This document shows positions 19,576 to 29,012 of a stretch of DNA of 64,000 bases, in pieces; the stretch's first letter is position 1, and each line of letters starts with the position of its first letter. The notes under the pieces were generated by a model. It searched no databases, had not been told where the DNA came from, and was given only the letters and a program-made list of their open reading frames with translations. This DNA is from Ypsolopha sequella (lineage: Eukaryota > Arthropoda > Insecta > Lepidoptera > Ypsolophidae), in contig OW203993.1 in NCBI GenBank assembly GCA_934047225.1, forward strand, positions 27,976,069 to 28,040,068. Reading direction: 5' to 3'. Made by a program: the position numbers and the translations under genes.

Positions 19576-21335
19576 TCCTCGACGAGGCGGCGTGCTGCGG
19601 CGGCGCTCAACCCGGTGGCGGCGGTGGCGCCCTCGGTTCAGCAGACGGATATGGCTGACGGCTCCTCTGCTGCCCCAACTGCCTACGGGTCGGAGGGGGA
19701 GCCTTCCAACTTAAACCACGGGAAGTGGTAAGCTGTGGTTGGTTTAGTTTCTTATTTTTATCGTAAGTAACCTTGATGTCGGCACCAGACATCGTTGTAG
19801 CTTTGACAGTCTTAAGAGTTTCGTTTAGGCTTTCTCCAAAAAGATACTTATCTATTTAAGTCTGCAATAAATGGTCGTTTACATCTTTTTTTAGAGAAGA
19901 CGATGCAATGTATCGTCTTTTGACAGAGTCGGAGTCACATACGTCCACTAGTTGCTTTAAAAGTGCCGGGTTATTACCATTCTCATTCATATGCGTTGTG
20001 ATTACAAACACGCTATAACGGTGCCAAGTTGCTTTTGTCTGTTTTCTACGCCCTTGTCACGTTTTACACTTGTATCGGGTAAGGCGGCTTTTATCTCTAG
20101 GTTGATTATCGGTGGACTGATCCGAACGCAGTTTGCTGGAATTAAGTATTTTTTAACTAATTCCTTCCTTTTGTGATTTTCCAAGTCATTAACAATTATA
20201 TGCTCAAAGCAAATGGCTCCGAGCTACATGAATATCCTTGCCATATTCTGTGGCTTGTGATGAATCATCTTTTAATATTTCAATAACGTCGTCATCGGTA
20301 AATATTTCAAAAGTAACTTACCGTACTATGACAGCACCAAAATGTTTCCACCTTTAAATGGGTGACGCTCACACGTTTGGAATCAGTGTTCATCTGAACA
20401 CAGTGATAGTTGAACGCCTTAAGTGCAATTAAAGTTTTGAATTTTTACGATTTTAGTAGTCTGATCAGTTTGCTGACCGTAGGTAGACAGATTGCGCACT
20501 CATAAGTGTGCGCACGTCGGCATTATGTTAACGCACACATTCAAAAACAATGCAATAGGTTTTAGGTGCCAGGGCTCATCTAAACTTTTGAAATCTTTGA
20601 TCATAGGTGTTTATAGTCACTTCACTAGAGTTGGCAGCTGCTGAAGAAAATTCAGCGCAAAGCGCTGATGAGGGCTCGGGCTGTGGAGCCGAGACTAGCT
20701 CGGGTAGCGGTGCGAAGACTGGCGCGGGCAACTGAGCGAAAGCCGGCTCGGGTGGCGGTGCGAAGGCTGGCGCGAGAACAGGTGCGGGGTCGGCGGGCGC
20801 AGGGGCGGCGGGCGCGGGCAGCGGCGTTGCGGGGACCGGCTCGAGACGCGATGCGGGGGCACGCGCAGGTGGTAAGAGGGGTGTCGGAGACGGGTACCGC
20901 GGTATTGCATCTGTCGGCGTTAGTGAACGCGAATGTACCGAATTGTTCGAGACGTCATAACCCTCTATTGGTTCTTCTTCGGCTTCTTTTAACAAAATAG
21001 TAGATGTTACAATTCCGATGAATTGAACGAACCTTCAACAAGATAATATTTGCAATCGACAACACTAATTACTTCAATGGTCGTTCTTATCACGCACGGC
21101 GTAAGTGCAAATTCAAATCAAAAAATTTAAGCTGAATCATTTTCACAGTTAAACATACCTTCATTGTTATGGCCTTAGAATAAGGAATATTATTCTAAGG
21201 TTACGCCCAATGAAGCAATGAGCAAGGAGTTCTGCTTGAGAAAGCTGTCGTTTTGCACGTCTTCATTTTCTTTTCAATTTTCGCAACTTCTTACTTATTT
21301 TGTCAATGTCACTATCACGCTTCCTCTTCGTCATT
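19576..21335 (-). pseudogene. DIRS-like gag remnant
   Basis: The minus strand starts at 21332 with MTKRKRDSDIDKISKKLRKL, a basic coiled-coil opening like DIRS gag proteins. After a break it reads a Pro/Ala-rich low-complexity region (20995-20576; many PAPAPADP-type units), a FTDDDVIEIL segment near 20300, and SVKRRYIASSSLKKDVNDHL near 19915. A Pro/Arg tail follows at 19792-19607. Many stops and shifts are present. A GTATGT donor at 21163-21158 suggests an intron after the first exon. It lies directly upstream of the DIRS RT fragment, as expected. Confidence 0.6.
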
Positions 21336-21844
21336 TTGACCCCAATATATACTTCAAAACTGAAAATACGCGGAGTGACACGTGCAGTGGTGACTTTCAC
21401 TTTAACTTTAATGACAAACAGGAAAATGATGGCGACGTCGAGGCCGACCTGCACAAACAAAAAAAAACAATTTACCCTCTTTTTTCTCAAATTAAGTACT
21501 GAGTGGTGAATCCTAGGTGATACTACTATGCACCTTTCATGAACTACACCAGTTTTCTTTATTTTAAATGCATTTTCTCTTCCATCTCTTCTTGTAATGC
21601 TGGCACTTAACAAAGTTTTCATCCCTTTTTCAGTGATACGACTTTCATCACTTTGTCAGGATTCCTCGCATATTAAACACTTTTCATCCATTATTAGAAG
21701 TTACCTGAAACCAAGCATAAGCTTCATAATCATTCATACTTCAATTATTAATACGTTTAGTCTAACGACTGTGGTATTGTCACAGTCAAAACAAAACATA
21801 AAAGAAATTCCTTTCTCTACTTCAATCAAATCACCTTCCATCTT
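21336..21844. other. Spacer between DIRS remnant and LINE fragment
   Basis: The open frame that crosses this segment on the plus strand has no LINE motif until about 21845, so the methionine at 21597 is a chance start. No other feature is seen. Confidence 0.4.
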
Positions 21845-22851
21845 TCATTATGTTCAGCATGGTTGCTTTGTCTCGGAACCGTACCTTACGCGATCTGGAG
21901 TGAGTCAGGGATCTATTCTTGGACCTCTCCTTTTCATCCTTATGATTAATGACCTTGAGAGTGAAATAGCTCATAGCCCATGCCTTCTTTACGCAGACGA
22001 CTTAAAGTTGGTCCTTGGTGTTAATCAGCAGGATGATAGTGCATTGATACAAAGTGACCTGAATGCCATATATCAGTGGAGTATTAGAAACAAGCTAAGT
22101 TTCAACCCCGACAAGTGCAGCGTAATGTCATTTACACGCTCTCCCCAGCCAATGCATACAAGCTATACTCTGGGCAGCACGGTAATCGCACGGGTTTCTG
22201 TCATCAAGGACTTAGGCATCGTCTTCGACACGAAACTCACTTTCCATGACCACATCGTAGACCTAGCAGCTAACTGTTTCAAAAGGCTGGGTTTTGTCAT
22301 GAGAAACAGTAAAGAGCTAAACGGCACGAAGACGATCCAATTGCTGTATACTTCGCTCGTAAGAAGCAAGATCGAGACGAGCGCTATTCTGTGGAACCCA
22401 CATGAGAGTAAATACATACTCATGATAGAGAAGGTGCAGAAAGCGTTTTTGCGATATATATATATATAAAAGAAAATACGGGTAGTACCCTTTTCTATAC
22501 CCCACCGCATTTCTGATGGGGATGCTGGGCTTTAACTCACTGGAGGTAAGACGAAACATTGAGCTCTTACTAACGGCATGTCGCATTCTGCGAGGCGACT
22601 CTAACTGCCCACAGCTAGTAAACGCCACAGCCTCTCTGTTCGTACCTAACAATTACCTTCGTGCTCGACATCACCATCACATTTATGTTAAAATGTTTGT
22701 TTTTTTTTTTTTTTTAGATACATACTAGATCCTAAGTAAAGAAAAAAATATATATATGTATACTTACCTACCTAATTTATACAGTGCAATGGTCTCCTGT
22801 AATGCTGTATAAATGTTATGTGAATAAATAAATAAATAAAATAAATAAATT
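21845..22851 (+). pseudogene. 5'-truncated LINE RT with poly(AAAT) tail
   Basis: RT motifs begin near 21845: SGVSQGSILGPLLFILMINDL, then the catalytic LLYADDLKLV, then the NKLSFNPDKCSVMSF and KDLGIVFDTKLTFHDHI blocks. Phase is lost at a TATATATATA run (22456-22467), after which YPTAFLMGMLGFNSLEVRR resumes in the next phase to about 22692. A TGAATAAATAAATAAATAAA tail lies at 22821-22851. The N-terminal RT half and endonuclease are absent. Confidence 0.87.
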
Positions 22852-23717
22852 ATGATAATAAATACTCAGACAAAATTCTATTTTCAAATGTCCAAAAAAA
22901 CGATGATCATGTTTGAGTTTGTTATAGTGTTTGAAAACGCTAAATTAATTTTGCTAAGTATTTGAGAACGCCAAATATTGATGTGAAATCGAGCATAGAT
23001 TCCTCGTCTCTTCGCTTTTGAGATAATTATTCTAAGTCCTAAACTAAACTTTAAAATTTTACACGTCTGCACTATTGTGAATTCACTAAGTCTTTCACAC
23101 TTCACTCCACTGATGTTAACGGAAAATGTACTTACAGTATTTCTTGCAGAATCCAGGTATCGCCACTAGCTCCACAGTAAACTATCGCTATTGTAACGCC
23201 AAGTTTTGCTTTAAAATGATATGAATTTTTGATAAAGAAAAAGCTATTGCGCGATGTAATCGACTACAGCGCCATCTAGTTTTTTAGTGAGTAAACTTAA
23301 CTTATGTACAAAAGTGCAGTCTAGACAACTCTGTGAAACGAACGGCTGAGGACCTAGATAGGTAAGTTTGATGTAAAACGTGACGCAAACTATTATTTTT
23401 TCAAATTTTCCTACTTTGAATAGAGAAAATCTTGAAAACCATAAGTTTTACCGTAAATATGTAGAGAACAAAGTTGTAGGAAATTTACTAAGCTTTACTT
23501 TCTTCCTACAAATTTTCTCGCTAAGAGTAACTGTTTTCGAGTTATTAGCGAAAAACTGAAAAAAGAGACCTTTAACCCCCCCCCCCCCCCCCCCCCCTCC
23601 GGTGCAGGGGGGGTAATTGAGAGGAATTTATTTGAGGTATTTCAGGGAACTTACCCCTACGCAATCCTAAAGCTTTTGGAACTACATATTTTATTTCTGC
23701 TGATTTTTTCATTTAAC
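22852..23717. other. Non-coding stretch with a 22-C homopolymer
   Basis: No gene is supported. At 23576-23597 there is an uninterrupted run of 22 cytosines, followed ten bases later by seven guanines (GGTGCAGGGGGGGTAA). The pair could fold back on itself or form a quadruplex or i-motif. The upstream CGCCATCTAG word is common in insect dispersed repeats, but I cannot assign it. Confidence 0.45.
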
Positions 23718-23999
23718 TTTCTTTATTCTTTATTCTTTATTGTACACACATATACAGAAACAGGGATACATTACATTTAAACAATGTGCACATTGGCGTG
23801 CTTATCTCTAAGAAGAGATTTCTTCCAGCAAAACCAACAGGAAATAACAAACAAAAAAAATAATAATAATTTAAACGAGTAATCATACAAGTGCACAAGG
23901 AGATTGATGCAAATTAAAAAATATAAATATATATAACATAAAAATAGCAATAATATAGTATTCAAATACTTACTATACACACTATAAAATACAAACACA

Positions 24000-24008
<9 letters not shown>

Positions 24009-24056
<48 letters not shown>
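24009..24056. repeat. (TA)n microsatellite in LINE 3' UTR
   Basis: An uninterrupted TATATA run of about 44 bp follows nine adenines. It lies between the ORF2 stop and the LINE tail. It yields a spurious low-complexity frame that I discard. Confidence 0.95.
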
Positions 24057-24103
24057 ATTATAGAATACATAAATATTGATATATATAATATTATATTTAC
24101 CTA

Positions 24104-27043
24104 TTAAGACAGCGAGAGGTAATGTTCTTTCAGCTTTTTCTTAAAGGAAATTATAGTACGCAAGTCTCGAATGCTATGTGGAAGAGCATTCCACAGTCTG
24201 ATAGATTCAACATTAAAAGAGTTGCCATAAGCACAAGTATTATGTGCAGGAGTTTTAAGGAGGGAGGAAGTCCCAGAACGCAAGGGTCTATCTCTAGAGA
24301 TTAAGAACTCAAAACGTTCGCGAAGATAAGGCGGAGAAAGTGGATTCCTAATGATATTAAATAGAAGGGACAAAATACGCACATTACGGCGGTGACGAAT
24401 AGGTAACCACTTTAATTCCTTACGAAAGTGAGAAACGCGATCAAATTTGCGAAGACCATAGATGAAGCGGATAGCTAAATTCTGAAGACGTTCAAGTTTA
24501 TTTAATAACACCTCAGTGGCATCGATGAGACAAACATCACCATAATCAATGATGGGAAGAAGAAGGGTCTGGGCAAGTAAGATTTTTGTTTTAAAGGGCA
24601 GAAAATTCTGGAGTTGCTTTAGGGAGTGAAATGCGCCATGTACTCTCCTGCTAGTCTCATTAACATGTGGCACCCAAGCCAAATTACTGTCGAGTATTAC
24701 CCCTAAGTTTTTGGCTTTGTCAGAAAAGGCGATTGGTGACCCGTTAAACATTACTGAAGGAACGTTGCCGAGAATATTCAGCCAATACTTACTGCCTAAC
24801 AGCATTGCTTGTGACTTACTGGGATTTACGAGGAGACCATGAGATTTAGCCCAGAGATGTATATTATCTAGGTCGTCATTCATTTCCTGAATGGCAGATT
24901 CCACATCCTCAACAAGAAAATGGCGATAGAGCTGCAAATCGTCTGCATAGAGATGGTAGCGAGAAGATAATGATTCGGTGATAGAGTTAATAAAAATTGA
25001 AAACAGGAGAGGTGAAAGGACGCCACCTTGCGGAACACCAGCAGTAAGCTCACACCATTCAGATGATACTTCATCAGAACGAATGCACTGCTGGCGACAC
25101 CGTAAATATGAATCAAACCATTCTGTTACTAGAGGAGATACGTTAAGAGAGCGAAGGATCTCCAGGAGAATATCAAAATCAACACAGTTAAAAGCACTAC
25201 TGAAGTCAAGCAAAGTTAGCACCGTAACTTGTTTGTTATCGATTGCAAATCGTATATCATCAGTGACCTTCAGCAGTGCAGTAACAGTACTGTGCCCAGG
25301 ACGGAATCCGGACTGGAAGGGATTAAGTAGGTTGTTCCGGGATAAGAAGGACGATAATTGTAAATGTACTAGAGATTCAAGTACCTTAGAGAGGATGGGT
25401 AGAATGGAAATGGGACGATATTCTGAGAAGGAACTAGGATTAGATTTCTTAGGTAAAGGGATGACATGTGCACGTTTCCATGCCGTAGGAAAAGAGCAAG
25501 TTACGAGGGAGTGATTCAAGATGTGAGCGATGGTAGGAGCAAGTTCATCGAGAATTGAGAGGAGCATTTGTGAACAGACCTGGTCATCGCCTACAGCTTT
25601 AGAGGAAATGGAAAGGATAGCTTTCTTCACGTCACTCAAAGATACAGATTCGAATGAGAAGGAAACGCAGTTGGGTTTAGGCTTGTCGGCTATGTTACGA
25701 AGCGTGATATATTTGATGTTGTCTTCTAATGTGACAGGAGTAGAGGAGAAGTGCTTATTAAGTGCATTGAAGTCAATGTTGTAAGTTGTCGATTCAGTAG
25801 ATTTTCCGATCCCAAGCGTTTTTAAAAATTTCCAGACCTGAGCTGGGTTGAATTTATCAATGGACTGGTGGATGTGGCGTCTCTTCGCATCCCTACACAT
25901 TCTAGTGCAGCGATTACGCAGTCTTTTAAAGGATTCGAAATTTTCCTCAGAGGGGGCTTTCTTGTATTTCTGCTTAGCTTTATCACGCTTACCCATAAAG
26001 TCACGTATATCCTGCGTTAGCCAAGGTACTGGGAGATGTCTTACTTTGATCTTTTTAATAGGAGCATGTTTGTCAAAAAGGCTCAGTAGTATCCTATTAA
26101 AGTTAATAACCTTTTCGTCGATTGTGAGACTGGCTAAGACAGGTGTCCAGTCGACAGCAGTGGCGTCTGCCCTAAGCTCTTCCAGATTCATGCCCTTAAA
26201 ACTGCGAAGAAGAAGATATTTGGGTTTATGTTTGGGAGGACGAACTTGGTATGACAAGAATATCAGATCATGGTAAGAGAAAGGGGCATTTAGTTGGCCG
26301 TGGGTGGAAACTTTAGAAGGTTTAGATACAATCATAAGATCTAGAAGAGATGGGGTGCAATGGGGAGCATGGTGAGTTGCAGACAGGGGAAGAATTTGCA
26401 AATTAAAACTAGAGACGATCGAAGTTAATTTAGAAGAACGAGAATCATTTTTAAGGAGATCGGTGTTAAAATCACTCAAAATTAATGTATCATCATATTG
26501 GGGACATAAATCATAGAGAAGGGACTCGAAAGATTCAAAGTAGTCGACAGTGCGGTCGGGAGGGTAGTAAACACCGAGAAGTAGTTTTGAGTGGTGGAGA
26601 TAGATTTCAATAAAAATATGTTCTGCAAAACCCGAATATTGACTATGGGACTGATTTATGATTTTGCAAGGAATGTCGGCTCGAAGATAAATTGCAACAC
26701 CACCACAACCGGCGCCAATTCTATCATTCCTGATAAGACGGAACCCGGGCAAACTCACCATTGTAGACGGTATCGTAGGTTTAAGATACGATTCCGAAAC
26801 AAGTATAACATCAATGCGCTGATTGCTAAAAGAAGCAAGAAGGTCGGGGTAATGAGCAGAGATGCTTTGAGCATTGATATGAACAACATTAAAATTGTTG
26901 TGAAGACCATTAAACACCCTGCTCAAACGGTCGTGCAAGCTAACGTTAGGTTGAGACTGTGAATCATCGCTCTCCGCACTGGCGTACTCATCAGCTGAAG
27001 AACAGGAAAAGAAACTATCATTTAGGTCAATAGGTAAGTCCAT
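24104..27043 (-). CDS. LINE ORF2: endonuclease and reverse transcriptase
   Basis: The frame has 979 codons with no stop. It opens with an acidic N-terminus, then an APE-type endonuclease at about residues 50-270 (VVHINAQSISAHY, VSESYLKP, GGVAIYLR, TLILSDFNTDL, YHDLIFLSY in place of the usual SDH). RT follows at about 500-780 with YRPISILPILSKVLE, FQSGFRPGHSTVTALL, LLDFSSAF, AGVPQGGVLSPLLFSIF and the catalytic YHLYADDLQLY near residue 695. A C-terminal domain ends in ISFKKKLKEHYLSLS. The protein nicks target DNA and primes reverse transcription of element RNA. All core motifs look functional except the altered SDH context. Confidence 0.95.
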   Translation of the reverse strand: MDLPIDLNDSFFSCSSADEYASAESDDSQSQPNVSLHDRLSRVFNGLHNNFNVVHINAQSISAHYPDLLASFSNQRIDVILVSESYLKPTIPSTMVSLPGFRLIRNDRIGAGCGGVAIYLRADIPCKIINQSHSQYSGFAEHIFIEIYLHHSKLLLGVYYPPDRTVDYFESFESLLYDLCPQYDDTLILSDFNTDLLKNDSRSSKLTSIVSSFNLQILPLSATHHAPHCTPSLLDLMIVSKPSKVSTHGQLNAPFSYHDLIFLSYQVRPPKHKPKYLLLRSFKGMNLEELRADATAVDWTPVLASLTIDEKVINFNRILLSLFDKHAPIKKIKVRHLPVPWLTQDIRDFMGKRDKAKQKYKKAPSEENFESFKRLRNRCTRMCRDAKRRHIHQSIDKFNPAQVWKFLKTLGIGKSTESTTYNIDFNALNKHFSSTPVTLEDNIKYITLRNIADKPKPNCVSFSFESVSLSDVKKAILSISSKAVGDDQVCSQMLLSILDELAPTIAHILNHSLVTCSFPTAWKRAHVIPLPKKSNPSSFSEYRPISILPILSKVLESLVHLQLSSFLSRNNLLNPFQSGFRPGHSTVTALLKVTDDIRFAIDNKQVTVLTLLDFSSAFNCVDFDILLEILRSLNVSPLVTEWFDSYLRCRQQCIRSDEVSSEWCELTAGVPQGGVLSPLLFSIFINSITESLSSRYHLYADDLQLYRHFLVEDVESAIQEMNDDLDNIHLWAKSHGLLVNPSKSQAMLLGSKYWLNILGNVPSVMFNGSPIAFSDKAKNLGVILDSNLAWVPHVNETSRRVHGAFHSLKQLQNFLPFKTKILLAQTLLLPIIDYGDVCLIDATEVLLNKLERLQNLAIRFIYGLRKFDRVSHFRKELKWLPIRHRRNVRILSLLFNIIRNPLSPPYLRERFEFLISRDRPLRSGTSSLLKTPAHNTCAYGNSFNVESIRLWNALPHSIRDLRTIISFKKKLKEHYLSLS

Positions 27044-27722
27044 AATATTATAAATAAATTTAATGAGATAATATATAATAAATAACTACAAAAATAACTA
27101 TTCTCTAAACAAAACTCAATAAAACAAAAAATAATAAAATTCCTGATCCCACTATCAAATCAGAGGCAAAGTAGGAAAAGGACGACATTTTGGTTAAAAT
27201 ATACAACATCAACCCGTTTTCACACATAAAAAAACATTTTGACATTTACAATAAAAATAAATAAACTATTTGAAACTCACAAGTTGAAAAAAAATATATA
27301 AAATAATAATTTTCGGAAAATATGAAAGAACAATGTTTTGAATAAGTACAAAGTTGCAATGGTTTGTACACAGACAGAATTTATAAATGTAGACTGGCGC
27401 TCAAAAATTTATATTACACAACGTAAGCCGACTTCAGGACTTATAGAATGAGCACATGAACGCAGCCATAAAAGAAAAAGAAAAATTTTGTTGACATTGA
27501 CAGAACAGAAAAAAAAAACCTAACCTGTAACTATAACAATAAAATTTTATACGAACTTGCGAGTGCGAACTAATTTGGAATAAAAAAAATTCTAACTACC
27601 TTTGAATGAAAGTGAGTTGAGATAAGTAGAACATAAAATGGCCGAAAAAATTAAAAAGTATAAATGAGGATCCTACCGATATGATGATGAAACATTACAG
27701 TGACAAGAAAGGTTAATTGCCC
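27044..27722 (-). other. Inter-ORF region of the LINE
   Basis: This 679-bp AT-rich gap separates ORF1 from ORF2. LINE ORFs usually lie close together or overlap, so the gap is long. No frame or internal insertion with repeats was detected, although a small insertion cannot be excluded. Confidence 0.5.
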
Positions 27723-28460
27723 TTACACTTTGCTACGACTCTTCACAGGTTTCTTGGGTTTATTCAGGTTGCCAGGCTTAGGATTGGACGTTTCAGTCGA
27801 CGGCCATTTCTCAATGAGCTGACGGACCTCTGACATTCGCTCAACTTTCTGCTTGGACTTATCCGGAAGAAGCACTGTAATCTTCCCTTCAGTGGTCCAG
27901 CAACTTTGTGTGCCAAAATGCTTCCTGGCAGCCATGAATGCTTCATGTCTGGCCTTGGTCAAAAACTCCGACACCGTAACTCCAGTGCCCTTCAGTGCTG
28001 TCTTGCTGCTCCAAACTTGCGTCCTGGATGCAAAGTTGGCAAAACGTACTAGAATGGGTCGGCATTTGTCCTTTCCAATGCCCAGACGATGACAGACGGA
28101 TATATCGGCTGCACATTGCTGTGGCACCTTCAAATTGACACTAAAAACTTTTGTCACTGCAATTAAAGGAGTTTCACCACTGTTTTCAGGAACACCATGT
28201 ATTAAAAGTACCTTTCGACGAGAAGCCATCTCTTGGCGATCCAGGCCAAGTAGCAGCAGATCCATTTGGGACCTCAGCATAGACAGAGACTTCCACATTA
28301 AAGCTTTAAAGCTATCAAACTCGTTGGCCAGTGCGGAGAGGTCCCGTGGAGGTGAGCTGCCTGTCTTGTCCTGCAGGGCCCGCTTGTACTCCTCCATTTT
28401 CGTGAGGAACATGTGTTCCATCTCCTCCATGTTCTTGAACAACTGTGCGTGCAGATCCAT
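27723..28460 (-). CDS. LINE ORF1 RNA-binding protein
   Basis: The 245-codon frame starts with a helical, Met/Glu-rich coiled coil (residues 1-75). An RRM-like core follows, beginning RRKVLLIHGVPE at about residue 82 and passing RPILVRFANFASR near 137. The tail is basic and Pro/Lys-rich (KPKKPVKSRSKV). Coiled coil plus RRM is the layout of L1-type ORF1 proteins, which trimerise and coat element RNA. A third zinc-knuckle domain is not present. It lies upstream of ORF2 on the same strand. Confidence 0.85.
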   Translation of the reverse strand: MDLHAQLFKNMEEMEHMFLTKMEEYKRALQDKTGSSPPRDLSALANEFDSFKALMWKSLSMLRSQMDLLLLGLDRQEMASRRKVLLIHGVPENSGETPLIAVTKVFSVNLKVPQQCAADISVCHRLGIGKDKCRPILVRFANFASRTQVWSSKTALKGTGVTVSEFLTKARHEAFMAARKHFGTQSCWTTEGKITVLLPDKSKQKVERMSEVRQLIEKWPSTETSNPKPGNLNKPKKPVKSRSKV

Positions 28461-28619
28461 TGTGTTGATGTGTGTTGTGAACTTTGAACTTGTGAAGTGT
28501 CAAGTGTTTAAACAGAGGAAACTTTAATTGCCCAGATAGACAATGGGATCAGGTGCCCAAATATATTATTTATAACACATAAATACTTGCTAAATTATTT
28601 AAAATCAATAAAAGTATAG

Positions 28620-29012
28620 GGAGCAAAAATATTTTGTTGTGGTCTGTATGACTACCCACATAAACTTGGATTATATGGAAAGAAAGGATGTAAAGGAAAT
28701 TTAACATTGAACACGCGTAATGAGATAACACAGATATCAAAGGACCACGACAGTGACTGTGTACCTCGCTTTAACAGAAATATAATATTGAAAAAAAAAG
28801 ACGCTCTGAAACAGAGAAGCAGCTGCAATTTTCTATCAATGAAGAAACAATATGAAGACTTCGTTCATGAAATCAAAGACGAAGGTTTAGATTTGGTCGG
28901 TGATGATATACCAACATTTAATAGTATTAAATCGGGACTTTATAATAAGCGGAACAAAGTTTTAGGCGTTGCCAAGTCACGCTTTGAAAATGCTCAAGCG
29001 ATTATAGAATAG
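28620..29012 (+). pseudogene. MULE transposase N-terminal part (FLYWCH), split by a LINE
   Basis: From about 28670 the frame reads GKKGCKGNLTLNTRNE with a downstream DHDSDC, a degenerate FLYWCH zinc finger. Then comes DDIPTFNSIKSGLYNKRNK, which matches ILPTYNYVKDSLYRARK of the intact MULE at 59832. The frame ends at AQAIIE, where the LINE tail begins. The protein continues on the far side of the LINE with VPSKFQEFLLCDF at 31793. Confidence 0.7.

Larger units (their letters stand above)
23718..28560 (-). mobile_element. Near full-length CR1-like LINE with two open ORFs
   Basis: The element reads leftwards: 5' region (about 28560-28461), ORF1 (28460-27723), a 679-bp inter-ORF gap, ORF2 (27043-24104), a 3' UTR with a (TA)n tract, and a short tandem tail at 23718-23741 that reads (AATAAAG)n on the minus strand. 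Tandem 3' tails instead of poly(A) fit the CR1 group. Both proteins are uninterrupted, so the copy may be young. The exact 5' border and target duplication were not resolved. Confidence 0.75.

Noticed and set aside
20668..21000. Arg/Ala-rich 110-codon plus-strand frame
   Set aside because: It is the complement of the Pro/Ala-rich DIRS gag, and low-complexity GC-rich sequence is open in several frames.
22163..22652. Minus-strand frames of 111-115 codons
   Set aside because: Shadows of the LINE RT on the plus strand.
23777..24070. 97-codon frame on the minus strand rich in Ile/Tyr
   Set aside because: It is the translation of the (TA)n tract and AT-rich LINE 3' UTR.
24978..26276. Several plus-strand frames of 84-178 codons
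   Set aside because: They are antisense shadows of the intact LINE ORF2, which carries all the motifs.
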